Shown here: piece after piece, positions 33,632 to 45,544 of the stretch
How positions within the stretch are numbered: position 1 is the stretch's first letter
How the letters are laid out: every line of letters begins with the position of its first letter
NCBI RefSeq assembly: GCF_047511655.1
Contig: NC_133403.1
Span: forward strand, 13,575,014 to 13,639,013
Origin: Castor canadensis
Lineage: Eukaryota > Chordata > Mammalia > Rodentia > Castoridae
DNA length: 64,000 nt
Reading direction: 5' to 3'
The notes under the pieces: model-generated
Seen by the model: only the letters and a program-made list of their open reading frames with translations
What the model was told of the DNA's origin: nothing
The model's database searches: none
Program-made: the position numbers and the translations under genes

Positions 33632-34681
33632 ATGCAAGGAAAAAGGAATCCTCATACACTGTTGGTGGGAATGTAAACTAGTACAACCACTCTGGAAAAA
33701 AATTTGGAGGCTACTTAAAAAGCTAAACATTGATCTACCATTTGATGCAGCAATACCACTCTTGGGGATATACCCAAAAGACTGTGACACAGGTTACTCC
33801 AGAGGCACCTGCACACCCATGTTTATTGCGGCACTATTCACAATAGCCAAGTTATGGAAACAGCCAAGATGCCCCACTACTGACGAATGGATTAAGAAAA
33901 TGTGGTATCTATACACAATGGAATTTCATGCAGCCACGAAGAAGAACGAAAGTTATCATTTGCTGGTAAATGGATGGAATTGGAGAATTGGCCCAAAAGA
34001 CCAAAAATCATATGTTCTCCCTCATATGTGGACATTAGATCAAGGGCAAACACAGGGGATTGGACTTTGATCACAAGATAAAAGTGAGAGCACACAAGGG
34101 AGAGGTGAGGATCGGTAAGACATCTAAAAAATTAGCTAGCATTTGTTCCCCTTAACGCAGAGAAACTAAAGCAGATACCTTAAAAGCAACTGAGGCCAAT
34201 AGGAAAAGGGGAACAGGTACTAGAGAAAAGGTTAGATCAAAAAGAATTAACCTAGAAGGTAACACCCACGCACAGGAAATTAATGTGAGTCAACTCCCTG
34301 TATAGCTATCCTTATCTCAACCAGCAAAAACCCTTGTTCCTTCCTATTATTGCTTATACTCTCTCTACAACAAAATTAGAGATAAGGGCAAAATAGTTTC
34401 TTCTGGGTATTGGTGGGGTGCGGGGGGAGAGGGAGGGGGCGGAGTGGGTGGTAAGGGAGGGGATGGGGGCAGGGGGGAGAAATGACCCAAGCCTTGTATG
34501 CACATATGAATAATAAAACAATAAAAAAAATAGAAATAGAGTCATAGGGCTAGGGCTATCACACAGGACTGCATTGTCTTGTAGACTTGGTATCCACTTT
34601 TAAAAAGAGAAGATAAATATGGAGCCTGTAACCCAGGATTGCTATTTATTGATCAATATATATTAGCTAGCATAAAAAAAA
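33632..34681 (+). mobile_element. LINE-1 3' end with target duplication and 3' transduction
   Basis: A 5'-truncated LINE-1 (end of ORF2 and G-rich 3' UTR) reaches its own tail near 34505-34532. About 140 bp of unrelated DNA and a second A-run follow before the duplication closes. The duplication is aagaaccatcctctc at 33617-33631 and 34682-34696. Confidence 0.82.
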
Positions 34682-34696
34682 AAGAACCATCCTCTC

Positions 34697-35640
34697 TGAC
34701 TCTCTCTTCAGGTGGAGGACATGCCTATCTCTTCACTGTGCCAGCACAATTTTGTTTGGATTCTAACTGCTTTCTCTTCCTTACATAGTGTTTTCTTCAG
34801 GTGGCTTAGAGTTTCCTCCAAGTGCTACCTCTGCCATTCCTACCAAGTTATAAGCAAGCGCCAGCTGCTTCCTTATTCTGCCAGGTACTCACTCAAATCT
34901 CTAGCCTACTTTTTCTGACCTTCAGGCTTTATTTTCCCATCATGGACCCCATCCTCTCTCTGCCCTTATTGTTTCAAACTTTTGGACAGTACTGGGATTC
35001 TGCCTTTTAGACCACTACCTCAGAGAAAAGCTTACTCCATATATGGTCTTCTGCTTTACTGAGGGTTTTCTGTCATTAGACTACTGTCCAATCTTTTCAA
35101 CGTCTTCAGGCCATCTGGGTTTGAGCATCATTCCTAGAATCCAGGAAGGTTGGCGCAGGGTGGGCCAAGAGCAGGTAAGTACAGATATTCCTGCTGTCCC
35201 AACCCTGTCAGGCATGGGTGCGGAGTGAATGCACAAGCACCCATGGTTCATTTGGAGGCCAGGTAGCAGGAAAACAATCAAGGGACACATTGTCTTTTCC
35301 TTGTCTACGCTCCAAACCCTGTATTGTCCTAAAAGAAAAACTGGTATTTCTTTGACCCTCAGATTCCGAAGACTGCATCCTCTGAGAGGATCAATTTAAA
35401 AATAACCCATATGCTGGAAGAAAAAGGGGCACCCACACAAGAAAATTAGAAAGGCATGGTATGCTAATTTCCTGGTCACTAAAAGTGACCACACAGTTTC
35501 ACCTAGTTGGTAGGCCAGGGGGAATGCTCTTCCCATGAGATAGGCTCAAGATTCAACCTAGGCACAAAGCTTTGACCTAGGCACAAGGCTGTCTCTCTGG
35601 GAGGGGACGCCCTGCCCAGAGGATGACAATTGACTCCATC
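34697..35640. other. Unassigned, probably LTR-retroelement debris
   Basis: No gene signature; it lies between an LTR fragment and a gag-like remnant. Open frames are short. Confidence 0.3.
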
Positions 35641-35649
35641 TTTTCTTTC

Positions 35650-35900
35650 GGATGAGAAACATAACGTCTATTCCTACAGACTCACCCCTAGGTTACATTC
35701 TTTGTAATGCAGCATTCTTTGTAATGTGCCAGTTTACAGACTTCCAGATCAAGAAATCTGGCTTCAAGACAGCATTCTTACTAGATTTTTTCTGCCATAA
35801 TGCCTCAAAATGGTCTGAGGTTCCCCATGTCCATCCAGACCGTCAGGCCCCTCTCACAGGATCAGGACCTGCAGAATGGGGGCTGTCCTCTCCAAGACAT
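35650..35900 (+). pseudogene. gag matrix-like remnant of a second class I ERV
   Basis: The frame from 35652 reads TDSPLGYILCN and later LLDFFCHNASKWSEVPHVH. These resemble the 'TPLG...L' and 'KW.EVPYV' segments of matrix domains in class I ERV gag. It is short, its C-terminal continuation is broken by stops from 35907, and no adjoining capsid was seen. Confidence 0.45.
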
Positions 35901-36389
35901 TCTAGATAATCCCTAGCACAATTCTGATCTACTCTGCTGCCTATACAGTGCCCTGGTCTTTCTCCCTGCTCCTTCTAACACTATTTATGTGATGTGGCTT
36001 CTCCCATCAAATATAGGACTAGTTAGACTGTTACTAGTTAGAAATTAGCTCGTGTTCTGTTTCTGTGGAAATCCACAAAGGTCTAATGGCTCCCCTCCTG
36101 ACTCTGATATACTTCCCAAGGAATTAAACCCCTTTCGTTGTCTTCTTGACTTTGCATTTGCTCTCTACCCTGAGGAAAGTATTTCACTCTTCTTAGACAT
36201 TTGTTTTCTTTTTGTGTGTGTGATGCTAGTTAAAGTCCAGGCAGATTCATAAGTCTTCTGTTCATATGTTGTTCTCCAGGCTAGCCTTTAGTTTGGGAGA
36301 ACCTCTTAAGTTGGCTCCACTGCCTTTTGACTTCTGGAGGCCCAACAGGGAAAAGAAAGAAAATTTCCCATTTGCTTGTTCTGTGTTTG

Positions 36390-36792
36390 ATGTTTGTTTC
36401 ATACGTGTATGTTGTATGTAACATGGCTTTATGTTCCATCTAAATACCCTTTGGAAAAACCATGTAGTAGCAGAAATGCCACCACCATGTTTGGGCTAAC
36501 ACACCTCCGCCAGTAGCCCTGCTCCACAGTGGTCATCTTTACCATGATGCTGGGATGGCAAATGTGTGGTTTTCACCATCTTGTTACCCCTAGATAGGAT
36601 TATAATTAATCTAGGGCTAAATGGTCTAAGAATACTCTAATGTAATTGCATGAACATATACATTAGTCTATCAAGCATTGGGCAAAAATTTCTTTTGTCC
36701 CTGAAATTTCAGAAAACAACTGGTTAATTACTATGGTCACAATTCAGGGTTTTTTAGTTTTATACATGCCTCAGTCTTGATATGCCTAGTTT

Positions 36793-36824
<32 letters not shown>

Positions 36825-36995
36825 ATTTGTATAGACATCTGTAAGATGGTTCTTAAATTATTATTCTACATATGTATGATATACTTAAACATTAAAAAGT
36901 GGAAGCTATTTGAGGTCACTAACATTGTTCCCTTGACTGGTGGAAAATCTAGAGTTTTGGTTTTTGTTAGTGCTGTACACCTATCATATTCAAGG
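36390..36995 (+). repeat. ERV-related non-coding block, homologous to 42630-43240
   Basis: It shares ordered blocks with the internal leader of the large provirus: 'tgt..gtaac', 'ccatgt.gt..cag.aaatgc..ccaccatg', 'gataattataa.taa' and 'gatggttcttaaa.ta'. Similarity is partial, with many indels. It includes a (TG)n at 36799-36824. Confidence 0.5.
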
Positions 36996-36999
36996 TTTT

Positions 37000-37192
37000 G
37001 CTGGGCACCAGTAGATCACACCTGCCTACTTGGTAGGCAGAGATCAGGAGGATCACAGTTTGAAGCCAACATGGGCGAATAGTTCGCAAGATCTTATGTC
37101 AAAAATACCCAACATAAAAAAGGGCTGGTGGATTAGCTCAAGTGGTTGAGCACCTGCCTGACAAGCATGAGGCCCTGAATTAAAAAAAAAAG
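37000..37192 (+). repeat. Composite SINE with 12-bp target duplication
   Basis: ctgggcaccagtagatcac to ggccctgaatt plus poly-A, bracketed by attcaaggtttt at 36988-36999 and 37193-37204. Confidence 0.88.
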
Positions 37193-37766
37193 ATTCAAGG
37201 TTTTTCTCTATGGGTGACACCTAAGTTACTATAAGAATGATATGTGTAAAACCATGACACTATTACTGGCTCCTTTACATGTTAAATGCATTTGTGTTCT
37301 CCAAGTTAGCCTTCTAAAATGCAATGCTTTTTTAAAAATGCTATACCAAACTTGTGTCCTCCAAATTAAAACTGTTAATGATGGCAACTAGTTATAGGCT
37401 TGTGCACAAGTGTTCCAGTTGTAACAAGAAATGCTTACTGGTACTAATCTAATGCTGTCAATTATAGTTATTATCCTACAATAAATATACAATGGAAATA
37501 ACTAAAGTGTTGTCAATTACCAAAAAATTTTTAAAAATCCAATATGGCTGTTCTAAGTGTTCTTGTCATCGGTAGTTTTGGATCCTTCTTTAAGGCATTT
37601 ACAATCAAACTCATGGAAAACTTCCCTAAAAAGTACTTTTTTTTTTTTTTCGAACACTTGTTTCTTTAAATATTTGTTCTAACTGGTTTTATTTTATATT
37701 TTCCTTGTAAAACTTTAACTTTTGTCTGCTGATGTTCTATATAACTACAATTTCTATCTAACAAAG

Positions 37767-38260
37767 TGTTAGAAATAAAGTCATTGGGGGTCCATTTTCA
37801 AATCAAGGCATGCAGCCCTAGCCACTTGCTTGCTTATCAACTTGCTGATGTTGGGGGAGGAGGGAATGATAAGGGAACTTAAACTGGGAGGGATAAATCA
37901 CAATTCAGTGAGGGAATAGGTAAAAACTGTGTGCATGCCAGAAGGCACATGGCACATGAAGATCTTCCCATCACAGAGGCAGATAACACCTAACACCCAC
38001 ATCTAAAATTTGAACAATCCCAAGAAGCATATTTTAAATAAGCCAATAGGAAATCTAGACATCTGGGAAAAGAATGCACACCCCATAGTAATCAGCCTAT
38101 GAGGAACTGGAGGAGGGACTTGCACACTAGACAATACAATGCTGATTGCAACTACTTCTAGTGTTTCTGCTCCACCAGGCACCTGATCTTGCAAGACCGC
38201 CATTAAAGTTTCACTTTCACTGTACTCCACATGTCTGAGTGCATTCTTTGAGTTTGGACA
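37767..38260 (+). mobile_element. Probable LTR, family unassigned
   Basis: Starts TGTTAGAAATAAAG and ends GAGTTTGGACA, with an ATTAAA signal near 38203 followed by a pyrimidine-rich R/U5-like end. No target duplication was found, so the limits are tentative. Confidence 0.4.
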
Positions 38261-38747
38261 GGTGAGCATATTTCTCACAAAACTAAAATTAAGAGCTTTT
38301 TTTAAGATGCCAGAACATAACCTATAAGGCAGACAAAATTAATCTACTTCAGGTAAGCCCACCCTAGTAGTCACTCCTTCTAAACCTCTTCATTGCTTAA
38401 ATGTGACCAAAAAGGGTCTTAATGGCACTGAGTGCCACCTGACCTGCTCCCCTCCAATGTGAGACCAAATCAGAAACAAATCAGAACAATGGGACAGTTT
38501 ATCCTGGAAACAAGGAAAGAATTACTGGGACAAAGTTATCCCAGCGACGAGGGATCATTCAAAAGCAGTTTAAAAGAAAACTGTTCAGATGAGGGGAAAT
38601 TGTCAGATTCCACATGGAGTCACTTGTGCCCTGCCCATCCAAACACAATGAAAGCTGAGAGATTAAAAAGGACAGATTCATAAGCATGATTACCTGATGC
38701 CCATGCCTCTCAACCTTCCAACTGGACAGAAACTACTCTTGCCTTTC
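38261..38747. other. Unassigned ERV-like flank
   Basis: Lies between an LTR-like block and a LINE-1 insertion; no coding signature seen. Confidence 0.3.
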
Positions 38748-38764
38748 TATCACCTGCTATTTCT

Positions 38765-39564
38765 TTTGTTTGTTTGTTTGTTTTATTATTCATATGTGCA
38801 TACAAGACTTGGGTCATTTCTCTCCCCTGCCCCCACCCCCTCCCTTACCACCCACTCCGCCCCTTCCCTCTTCCTCCCACCCCTTCAATACCCAGCATAA
38901 ACTATTTTGCCCTTATCTCTAATTTTGTTGAAGAGAGAGTATAAGCCGTAATAGGAAGGAACAAGGGTTTTTGCTGGTTGAGATAAGGATAGCTATACAG
39001 GGAGTTGACTCACATTGATTTCCCGTGCGTGGGTGTTACCTTCTAGGTTAATTCTTTTTGATCTAACCTTTTCTCTAGTTCCTGGTCCCCTTTTCCTATT
39101 GGCCTCAGTTGCTTTTAAGGTATCTGCTTTAGTTTCTCTGCGTTAAGGGCAACAAATGCTAGCTAATTTTTTAGGTGTCTTACCTATCCTCATCCCTCCC
39201 TTGTGTGCTCTCACTTTGATCATGCGCTCAAAGTCCAATCCCCTTGTTGTGTTTGCCCTTGATCTAATGTCCGCATATGAGGGAGACATACGATTTTTGG
39301 TCTTTTGGGCCAGGCTAACCTCACTCAGAATGATGTTCTCCAGTTCCATCCATTTACCAGCAAATGATAACTTTCGTTCTTCTTTGTGGCTGCATAAAAT
39401 TCCATTGTGTATAGATACCACATTTTCTTAATCCATTCGTCAGTGGTGGGGCATCTTGGCTGTTTCCATAACTTGACTATTGTGAATAGTGCCGCAATAA
39501 ACATGGGTGTGCAGGTGCCTCTGGAGTAACCTGTGTCACAGTCTTTTGGGTATATCCCCGAGAG
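38765..39564 (-). mobile_element. LINE-1 3' end (about 800 bp) with 17-bp target duplication
   Basis: Minus-strand LINE-1 3' UTR and late ORF2, the same subfamily as 33632-34532. It is bracketed by tatcacctgctatttct at 38748-38764 and 39565-39581. The frames at 39156-39570 are broken ORF2. Confidence 0.92.
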
Positions 39565-39581
39565 TATCACCTGCTATTTCT

Positions 39582-39960
39582 ATAGCTCCAGGAGGAATCC
39601 AGATGTTCCTTATTAAACCTTACATTAATGTTTTAGCCAAGTTTGTTTCTTCTTGTCTCTAGGCTATAAAACCAAAGATGATACAACTCAAAGACTAACT
39701 CCACTAAACTCTGAGCCTGGCTCCTCCTCCTTAAACACAATTTGTTATTATCTCCAAAGGACATGCCCCCTTCTACAAGGGACCCCTGGGTTATCCATGA
39801 TCTGTGATTCCAAATGTCTCCATTGACAGAGAGCAAGGACAAGAGACTCTTGACCTAGGCCTACACTCTATATCAGCAGGAAGTAGCCAGACTGTGTCTT
39901 TTAATTTCCTGAAAGATTTCAGGGTCTCTAGTCCTTGAGTGGGGAAATGTTAGGTAGCAA
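39582..39960 (+). repeat. ERV env-end-like fragment related to 55600-55900
   Basis: 'aaagatgatacaactcaaag...ccactaaactctga' aligns with 'caaatgatacaacgcaaggg...ccactaaactctga' near 55655. Probably the 3' internal part of the same retroelement family. Confidence 0.45.
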
Positions 39961-40276
39961 TTAGCCTTGTGCATGGATGAAGCAGGATAGATAGGTGAAA
40001 AGACAGGAAAATAATATAATTTTAATAAACATAAAAAGGGCCAGTCTCAGACATTAAAACTAAAAGACCAAAACAGCAAATCACTCCCTTCCATCTCCTT
40101 TTTGATCTTTAAGTTACAATAACAGGACTACTGCATTCCAGAGCTATCTGCACCTGCCTTTCTCTCTTTAGGATGTTAAAAATCTCCAAGGTTCCTTGGA
40201 TGGCTGGAAGGCCAAAAAGAAAAAGACTTCTATAGCAAATGGACATTCTAAAGCACGCCTTTTGTCCCTGTGATTT

Positions 40277-40643
40277 TGAGGCAGGCTAGAATTAAGGAAA
40301 GTTTGGGACTCATAAAAAATATGACTTAATATTTTATGTGTTCATAGGTTGCCCACTCCTGGCCACCACTCATGTCCCTCCCCACTCATTGATTATTGGA
40401 TGGGAATCACCTGGTTCCTCTTTTCCCGTAGGTTAGTGTAGGTTTAAAAGCACCTGGAGAAGAAAAGCATGCTCTCTCTACCTGCAGATTCCACCTGTAC
40501 CCACCATGCTTCCTTTTGTAATCTCCTTCCCAAACTTTTAATAAACTCCATTTACACCCAAATGTCCTGCCATGGATTCTTCACAGTGGGACATAAAGAA
40601 TTTGGAAGTCTTCTGATCACAGACTGCTCTGGCACCATTAACA
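40277..40643 (+). repeat. 5' LTR of the provirus
   Basis: TGAGGCAGG to CCATTAACA, 367 bp, with AATAAA at 40540-40545. A candidate primer-binding site begins at TGG 40648; the tRNA cannot be named. Confidence 0.85.
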
Positions 40644-41661
40644 TTTGTGGTGAGTCAGCCAGGAGTTCAAGGGTGAAACCTCAAGATGCTATTTTTATTA
40701 ATCTCTTTTCTCTTAACCCATCCCTGCCTGTCCTCTGCCCCATGCACCTCCCAGATATTTTAGCTCCTCTCTTCTCCCTTCTCCCTCATCCCTTCCCCAT
40801 CCTGCGCCCATACATGTGGTGTCCATGGTCCAGGTCTCTGTGCCCGTGCCCAGCAACCTATAGGTTCTCTCTCCCAAAAATGCCAACATGCAGAGAGCAC
40901 ATGCCAGGGTCTTTAACCACCTAGTACAGACAGCCCTGAGGCCTGGGGATGATCAGGATTGCTGAAGGGCCCTGGGCACCACGACCATGGAGGCCATCGC
41001 CCCAGGCACTTGGGCAGGGCCCATCACAACCATCCTCCACCTCCTAACCTGTCACATGCTGTGGGTCACCGGGCAGAGTTCTGGAGGGCAAATGAGAGGC
41101 ACATTTCACTTGACCCAACCAGCCCCAGGTTTTAAACTGGGGACTTGGGGATGTGTCCCCACTGGAGCTTAAAACTGCCAGGCACAGGGGAAAAAAACGT
41201 AAGCCTTAATGCACCCATGCCCTGGGTCTTTGGCTCGCTGCTGCCAGGACAGTCAGGCTGCAAGAGATGCATGGCCAAATGGCCAGTGGGAAAAGGGAAC
41301 AGTGCAGACAATAAGTGCCTCTACCACCTCCACTGTGAGTGACCGGGCAGTTAATAAAGATGCCAGCTCTGACATGCCCATGTCTAAGGCCCAGACCCCC
41401 TTTTTCCTGCAGCTGCCATGAGTTCACACCCTTTTTTCTCTTCATCCCCTGTCCCACTCCCTTTCCTGTCTACCCACCATGTTTCTGTTTGCCCTGGGCA
41501 CCTGGTCCCAACCCTTGCCCATGCTTTCCTTGTCCCTGTGGCCTGCAGGGGTCACAAAACGCTCACCCTGAGGTTTCATTCCCTTGTCCCAAGGACACAT
41601 GCCCCAGCATGCCAGTAAACAGCTGGCACCCTTCACTGATGGGATTAATGGGATTAGTTAC
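40644..41661 (+). other. Pyrimidine-rich ERV leader
   Basis: Non-coding stretch after the 5' LTR, rich in C and T (for example 40690-40800 and 41390-41550). Frames such as 41339-41845 have biased composition and cross into a solo LTR, so they are not taken as genes. Confidence 0.5.
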
Positions 41662-42022
41662 TGTAAGGTACTGCCGAATAAAGACCATGCCACATGTGGA
41701 AAAGAAAGATTTATTGGGAACCAGACAGCAGGAATGTCACTCTAGGGTTCAGAGTGCAGTGGCTTGGCTGAAAATGGGTAATGGGCTTTACAGGAGGGGC
41801 CAAGCCGTGGGGGAGGGAGAGAGTTTCTGCTCTGATTATCTGTGATCACCAGATGGAACAGGTTGACATGCCTGGCTAGTTGAGTAACTAGAAGTTTCTG
41901 AGGTGTTTTTTAAGCCAAGAAACAATCAAGGGAGTTGGGCAAACGGTCATAAATCAGGGGGTCTGGTTTCAGTGCTAGCCTCAGGACCTTCCACCCGCCC
42001 CAAGAATGCCAGGGACCTAACA
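41662..42022 (-). mobile_element. Solo LTR inserted in the provirus leader
   Basis: Read on the minus strand it starts TGTTAGGTCCC and ends CCTTACA, with AATAAA followed by a U5-like end. GTTAC is duplicated on both sides (41657-41661 and 42023-42027). It belongs to a different LTR family from its host. Confidence 0.9.
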
Positions 42023-42073
42023 GTTACCAAATTCTAAAGATAGATTCTAAGTCCCTTTTCTCTAGGGAGGCTG

Positions 42074-42148
42074 ACAAGGACTGGCAGAATGGTTCAAATG
42101 GTAGAATGCCTACCTAACAAGTGTGATGCCATGAGTTCAAATCACACC
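42074..42148 (+). repeat. tRNA-derived SINE
   Basis: ggactggcagaatggttcaaatggtag ... gagttcaaatcacacc. Confidence 0.6.
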
Positions 42149-42629
42149 TTAGTCTGCTTTAATTATTTGGTCTCTTCATTAGTATAATAGTTGGGTTAGC
42201 ATTTAGGATCAGCAACCCATTCAGGATCCCCATGAAAGGGTGGAGAGGCAGGCACTTAGGAGAATGGCTGAGTGGAAGCCAGGGGCCCTAGCACTAGCTG
42301 TTAGTCAGAAACATCTGACTAAACCAGGTCAAAAGGACCTGTACTGGAGATTTCCTTGAGATACAAGGGACACCTTGCGGATCTCAGAAGTTCTCATCTG
42401 TCTCACTAAGGGTAATTTTACACCTTCCCTTTCCCTTTCTCTCTCCACCAGCCAGCATAGGGGAAGCTGACATATTCACCACATGACTGTATTCTTAAAT
42501 CCTGGGAGTGCTTAAATCCTGGTAATCTAAAAAAGATAACCTAAATTGCCTTAATCTCCACAGTCCTAACTCGTGTGGACACCTGTCTCTCAGGGGGAGA
42601 TGTCTTTGGTTCTTATAACAATTACTATT

Positions 42630-43240
42630 TTGAGCCTATATGTTGCATGTAACCCGTCTTTGTGTTTCATTTGAGAGCCCCTTTGGAGAGACCATGTGGT
42701 CACAGGAAATGCTGCCACCATGATGGAGCTATCACGTGTTCAGCACCAATTTACCATTCCCTAGGGACAGGAGACTCATGGGTGATGCCATCTTGGCCAT
42801 CCTCTAGGATAATTATAACTAACTTGTGGTTAAAATTCTCTAAATTAATATAGTTTTAGTGCATTAATCTGTTAAGAATTGGACAAAGATCTTTAACATG
42901 GTATTTGTGTTAAAGACCTGTTATAAACTACTTAACAATCTAGCTGACTAACATACTAAAAACAATGACAAAAAAATAAGAGTGCCCTCTGAATTACTGT
43001 GATTATTTTGTGTGCCATCATGTGTGTTCTCTGAATATGTTAGTCTGTCTCCTACCTGTGTACTGTGACCACTTTTTTTTGAACTCATACATGCTAGGTC
43101 AAAACATCTGTGTGTATGTTGACATCTTTGGGATGGTTCTTAAACTACTTTTACAAAGTTAATATATAAAACTATTGTTTAAAAAGTTATCTACAGTTCT
43201 AATCCCAACCAGGCCTAACTGTCCTCTGCCTTAGGACTGA
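42630..43240 (+). repeat. ERV leader block homologous to 36390-36995
   Basis: See the partner block; it is non-coding here. From 43240 to 44520 the DNA is AT-rich and nothing else was assigned except a short SINE-like piece near 44072. Confidence 0.5.
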
Positions 43241-44525
43241 AAAATTTATGGACAATAATCTGTTTCATTCTATCGTGAGTATAATTTACATTTAACTCTT
43301 TTATAATTAGGTTTATTAAGCCAGATGTTCTTGTAGATTGCTATTATAAAAATAGTTTAATTTACTTCTCTTCCTGAGGTTGCTAAGAGTTTTATTAAAA
43401 ACAGTGTTATCTAAATTTAGGTTTTTACAAAGGTCGTTTTAAGGCACAAATGAAGGTCTTAAAAGTTATAAGTTTATATATGTGTGATTGAGTAAGCTAT
43501 AGTTTAAACTTTACTTGGAGAGTTTTCTGAGGTCAGAATTTAAGGTACTAATGTGTATTTTAAAAAAAGGTTTCTGTTTGATCAAAATAATTGTGAGGGA
43601 GTTTTGTCTTATAGGCTGATACAAAATTTTACCAAAGCCAAGCAAAAGATAACCCTCCAGAAGGGATGATGAAACCTTCAGATTTTACTGGGATCTACTA
43701 AAAGGTGACTACTGCTCATAAAAGTTCATATTAAGATGTCTCCTTTTTAACACTCAACAGATTATCTTCCTTTATATTGTTATCTTTTCATTTTACATGT
43801 TGTTTTTGGTATCACCCTCTTTGCCCAGTGTATGATAGTTCTGATGTTTTATTGTTCATTAGTAAACATATCTTAAAAGTTTAAAAAAAAAACTCATCAA
43901 ACTCAATGAGTCTTTACATCCTGCTTAAATTAGTCTCTTACCACATGCAAAACCCTAAGGTATTTTTCTGGTAACACTGAGGAAAGTAAATTTAAACTAA
44001 GTAAAAATTCCTTTAAATGATTCTAGTTGGAGTTAAATGACTCTAGTTGGAGTTATTTAGAGTAACAATCTGGGGCTGGTGGAGTGGCTCAAGCCACTTG
44101 GACTCCGGAATTTCTTGACAATGCAGGTAAAAGCTCTAAAGACAGGAACTGTGGCAGCCACGTAAGTTTGTGCACAGACCAAGACAAGAAAAGTCACGGG
44201 GGTGACCAAGTAATGTCTTGGTGGTCAGGATATTGGGGGCTGTGTGATGTGTAAATGAGATGTGCTGGGTGACACAAAGGGAAAGTGGAACCCTGATCTG
44301 CAGTTCTGAGAAGACCTCATACTGCTTTAAGGCAGAATTAGATTCTTGAATCTAATCCAGGTCAGCAGTTTATACTGATCTGCAAGCTACAGAGGTGCCT
44401 CAAGCTTCCACGAGGGAGGTGGGTGGAGACGGATAAAGCAAAAGAGAATCAGAGTTCAAGAAACCTCCAAGAAAAAGGGAGGCTGAGTTCCTGATAGACA
44501 GAGCACAGTCAAGCAGAAGAGGGAC

Positions 44526-45544
44526 ATGGGAAATAAAGGCAGCAAAGAGGGAGGCCAACAAACAAAGGTCCAGGACAAAATACCCTCTGAGAGCCCCTAG
44601 GGAAGATGTTAAGATATTGGGATAACAGCCCCCATACTAAAGGGAAAAAGAAACAAAGAATGGTCAAATAGTGTTGTTTTATCTAGACCCAAGAACTGAT
44701 TTGTCCTTTGGCTTTTTGGTCAAAATTTGGGTCTGATAAGGACTGGGTCTGTCAACTATTAATTGAGCATGTAAATGGCAAGAGCCCAGTCACTCAAGAG
44801 GAGATGGAATATGCCCTCTGTTGGAGACAAGTCCCGTACTCCTGTTTCCACTTGAAGAAAAGAAAAAAAAAAAAGAAAAGAAAGGAAGGAAAGAAGAAAA
44901 AGAAAGAAGAAAGAAAAAAAGAAAGAAAGAAAAACTCGTTCTAACTGGGATTTACTCTCCTCACCCCTCCCCTGCCCCCTTATAACCCTGCTGCTCCTCC
45001 AGCTCAGGCACCAGAGCTGGCCCCTATGCCACCTCCCAGGCTCCCACTTCCCCACCTCCCCCTTCCAGCCCTTCCACCTCTGCCTCCCTTTAACTTCCTG
45101 CCCCTTCCATCCCTACCCAAACCCTTCTCTACCACAACTTCAATAGGAGTTAGAACAATGTCGTGGAGACATTGAGAATCTACCTTTTCCTCAGTCTGAA
45201 GAAGAAAAGCCGCACTCCCTCTTTCCTTTCAGGGGGTTCCCCTGGGAGGAGGTGAAATTGGGTTTGTAAACACCCCTCTTACCAGCTCTGAGGCCCAAAA
45301 TTTTAAAAAGGAGTTGTGAACCCTTCTCAAGGATCCCTTCATGGTTTCAGAACAGGTCAATCAACTTCTGGGATCACAGATATATACTTGGGCTGAGTTA
45401 ATGTCTATTTTGAGAATTCTCTTCTCAGGGGAGGAAAGACCCATGATCCAAGGAGTGGCAATGGCTATCTGGGAGTGCGAACATCCCCCGAGACAAAATG
45501 TCTTGGTGACTGATGCTAAGTTTACTTATCAAGAGACCCAGTGA
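44526..45544 (+). pseudogene. gag, matrix and N-terminal capsid part, broken
   Basis: A start MGNKGSK at 44526 carries the Met-Gly of a myristoylation signal, but the frame meets a stop within about 26 codons and continues in another frame (YWDNSPH, then WSKFGSDKDWV from 44712). A purine microsatellite (44854-44935) and a Pro-rich stretch (44960-45130) follow. The capsid-like frame 45341-45544 contains VNQLLGSQIYTWAELM. A LINE-1 interrupts at about 45545. The normal role is virion assembly; this copy cannot be functional. Confidence 0.75.
44854..44935. repeat. Purine (GAAA/GGAA) microsatellite inside gag
   Basis: A run of A and G only, about 80 bp. Confidence 0.95.
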
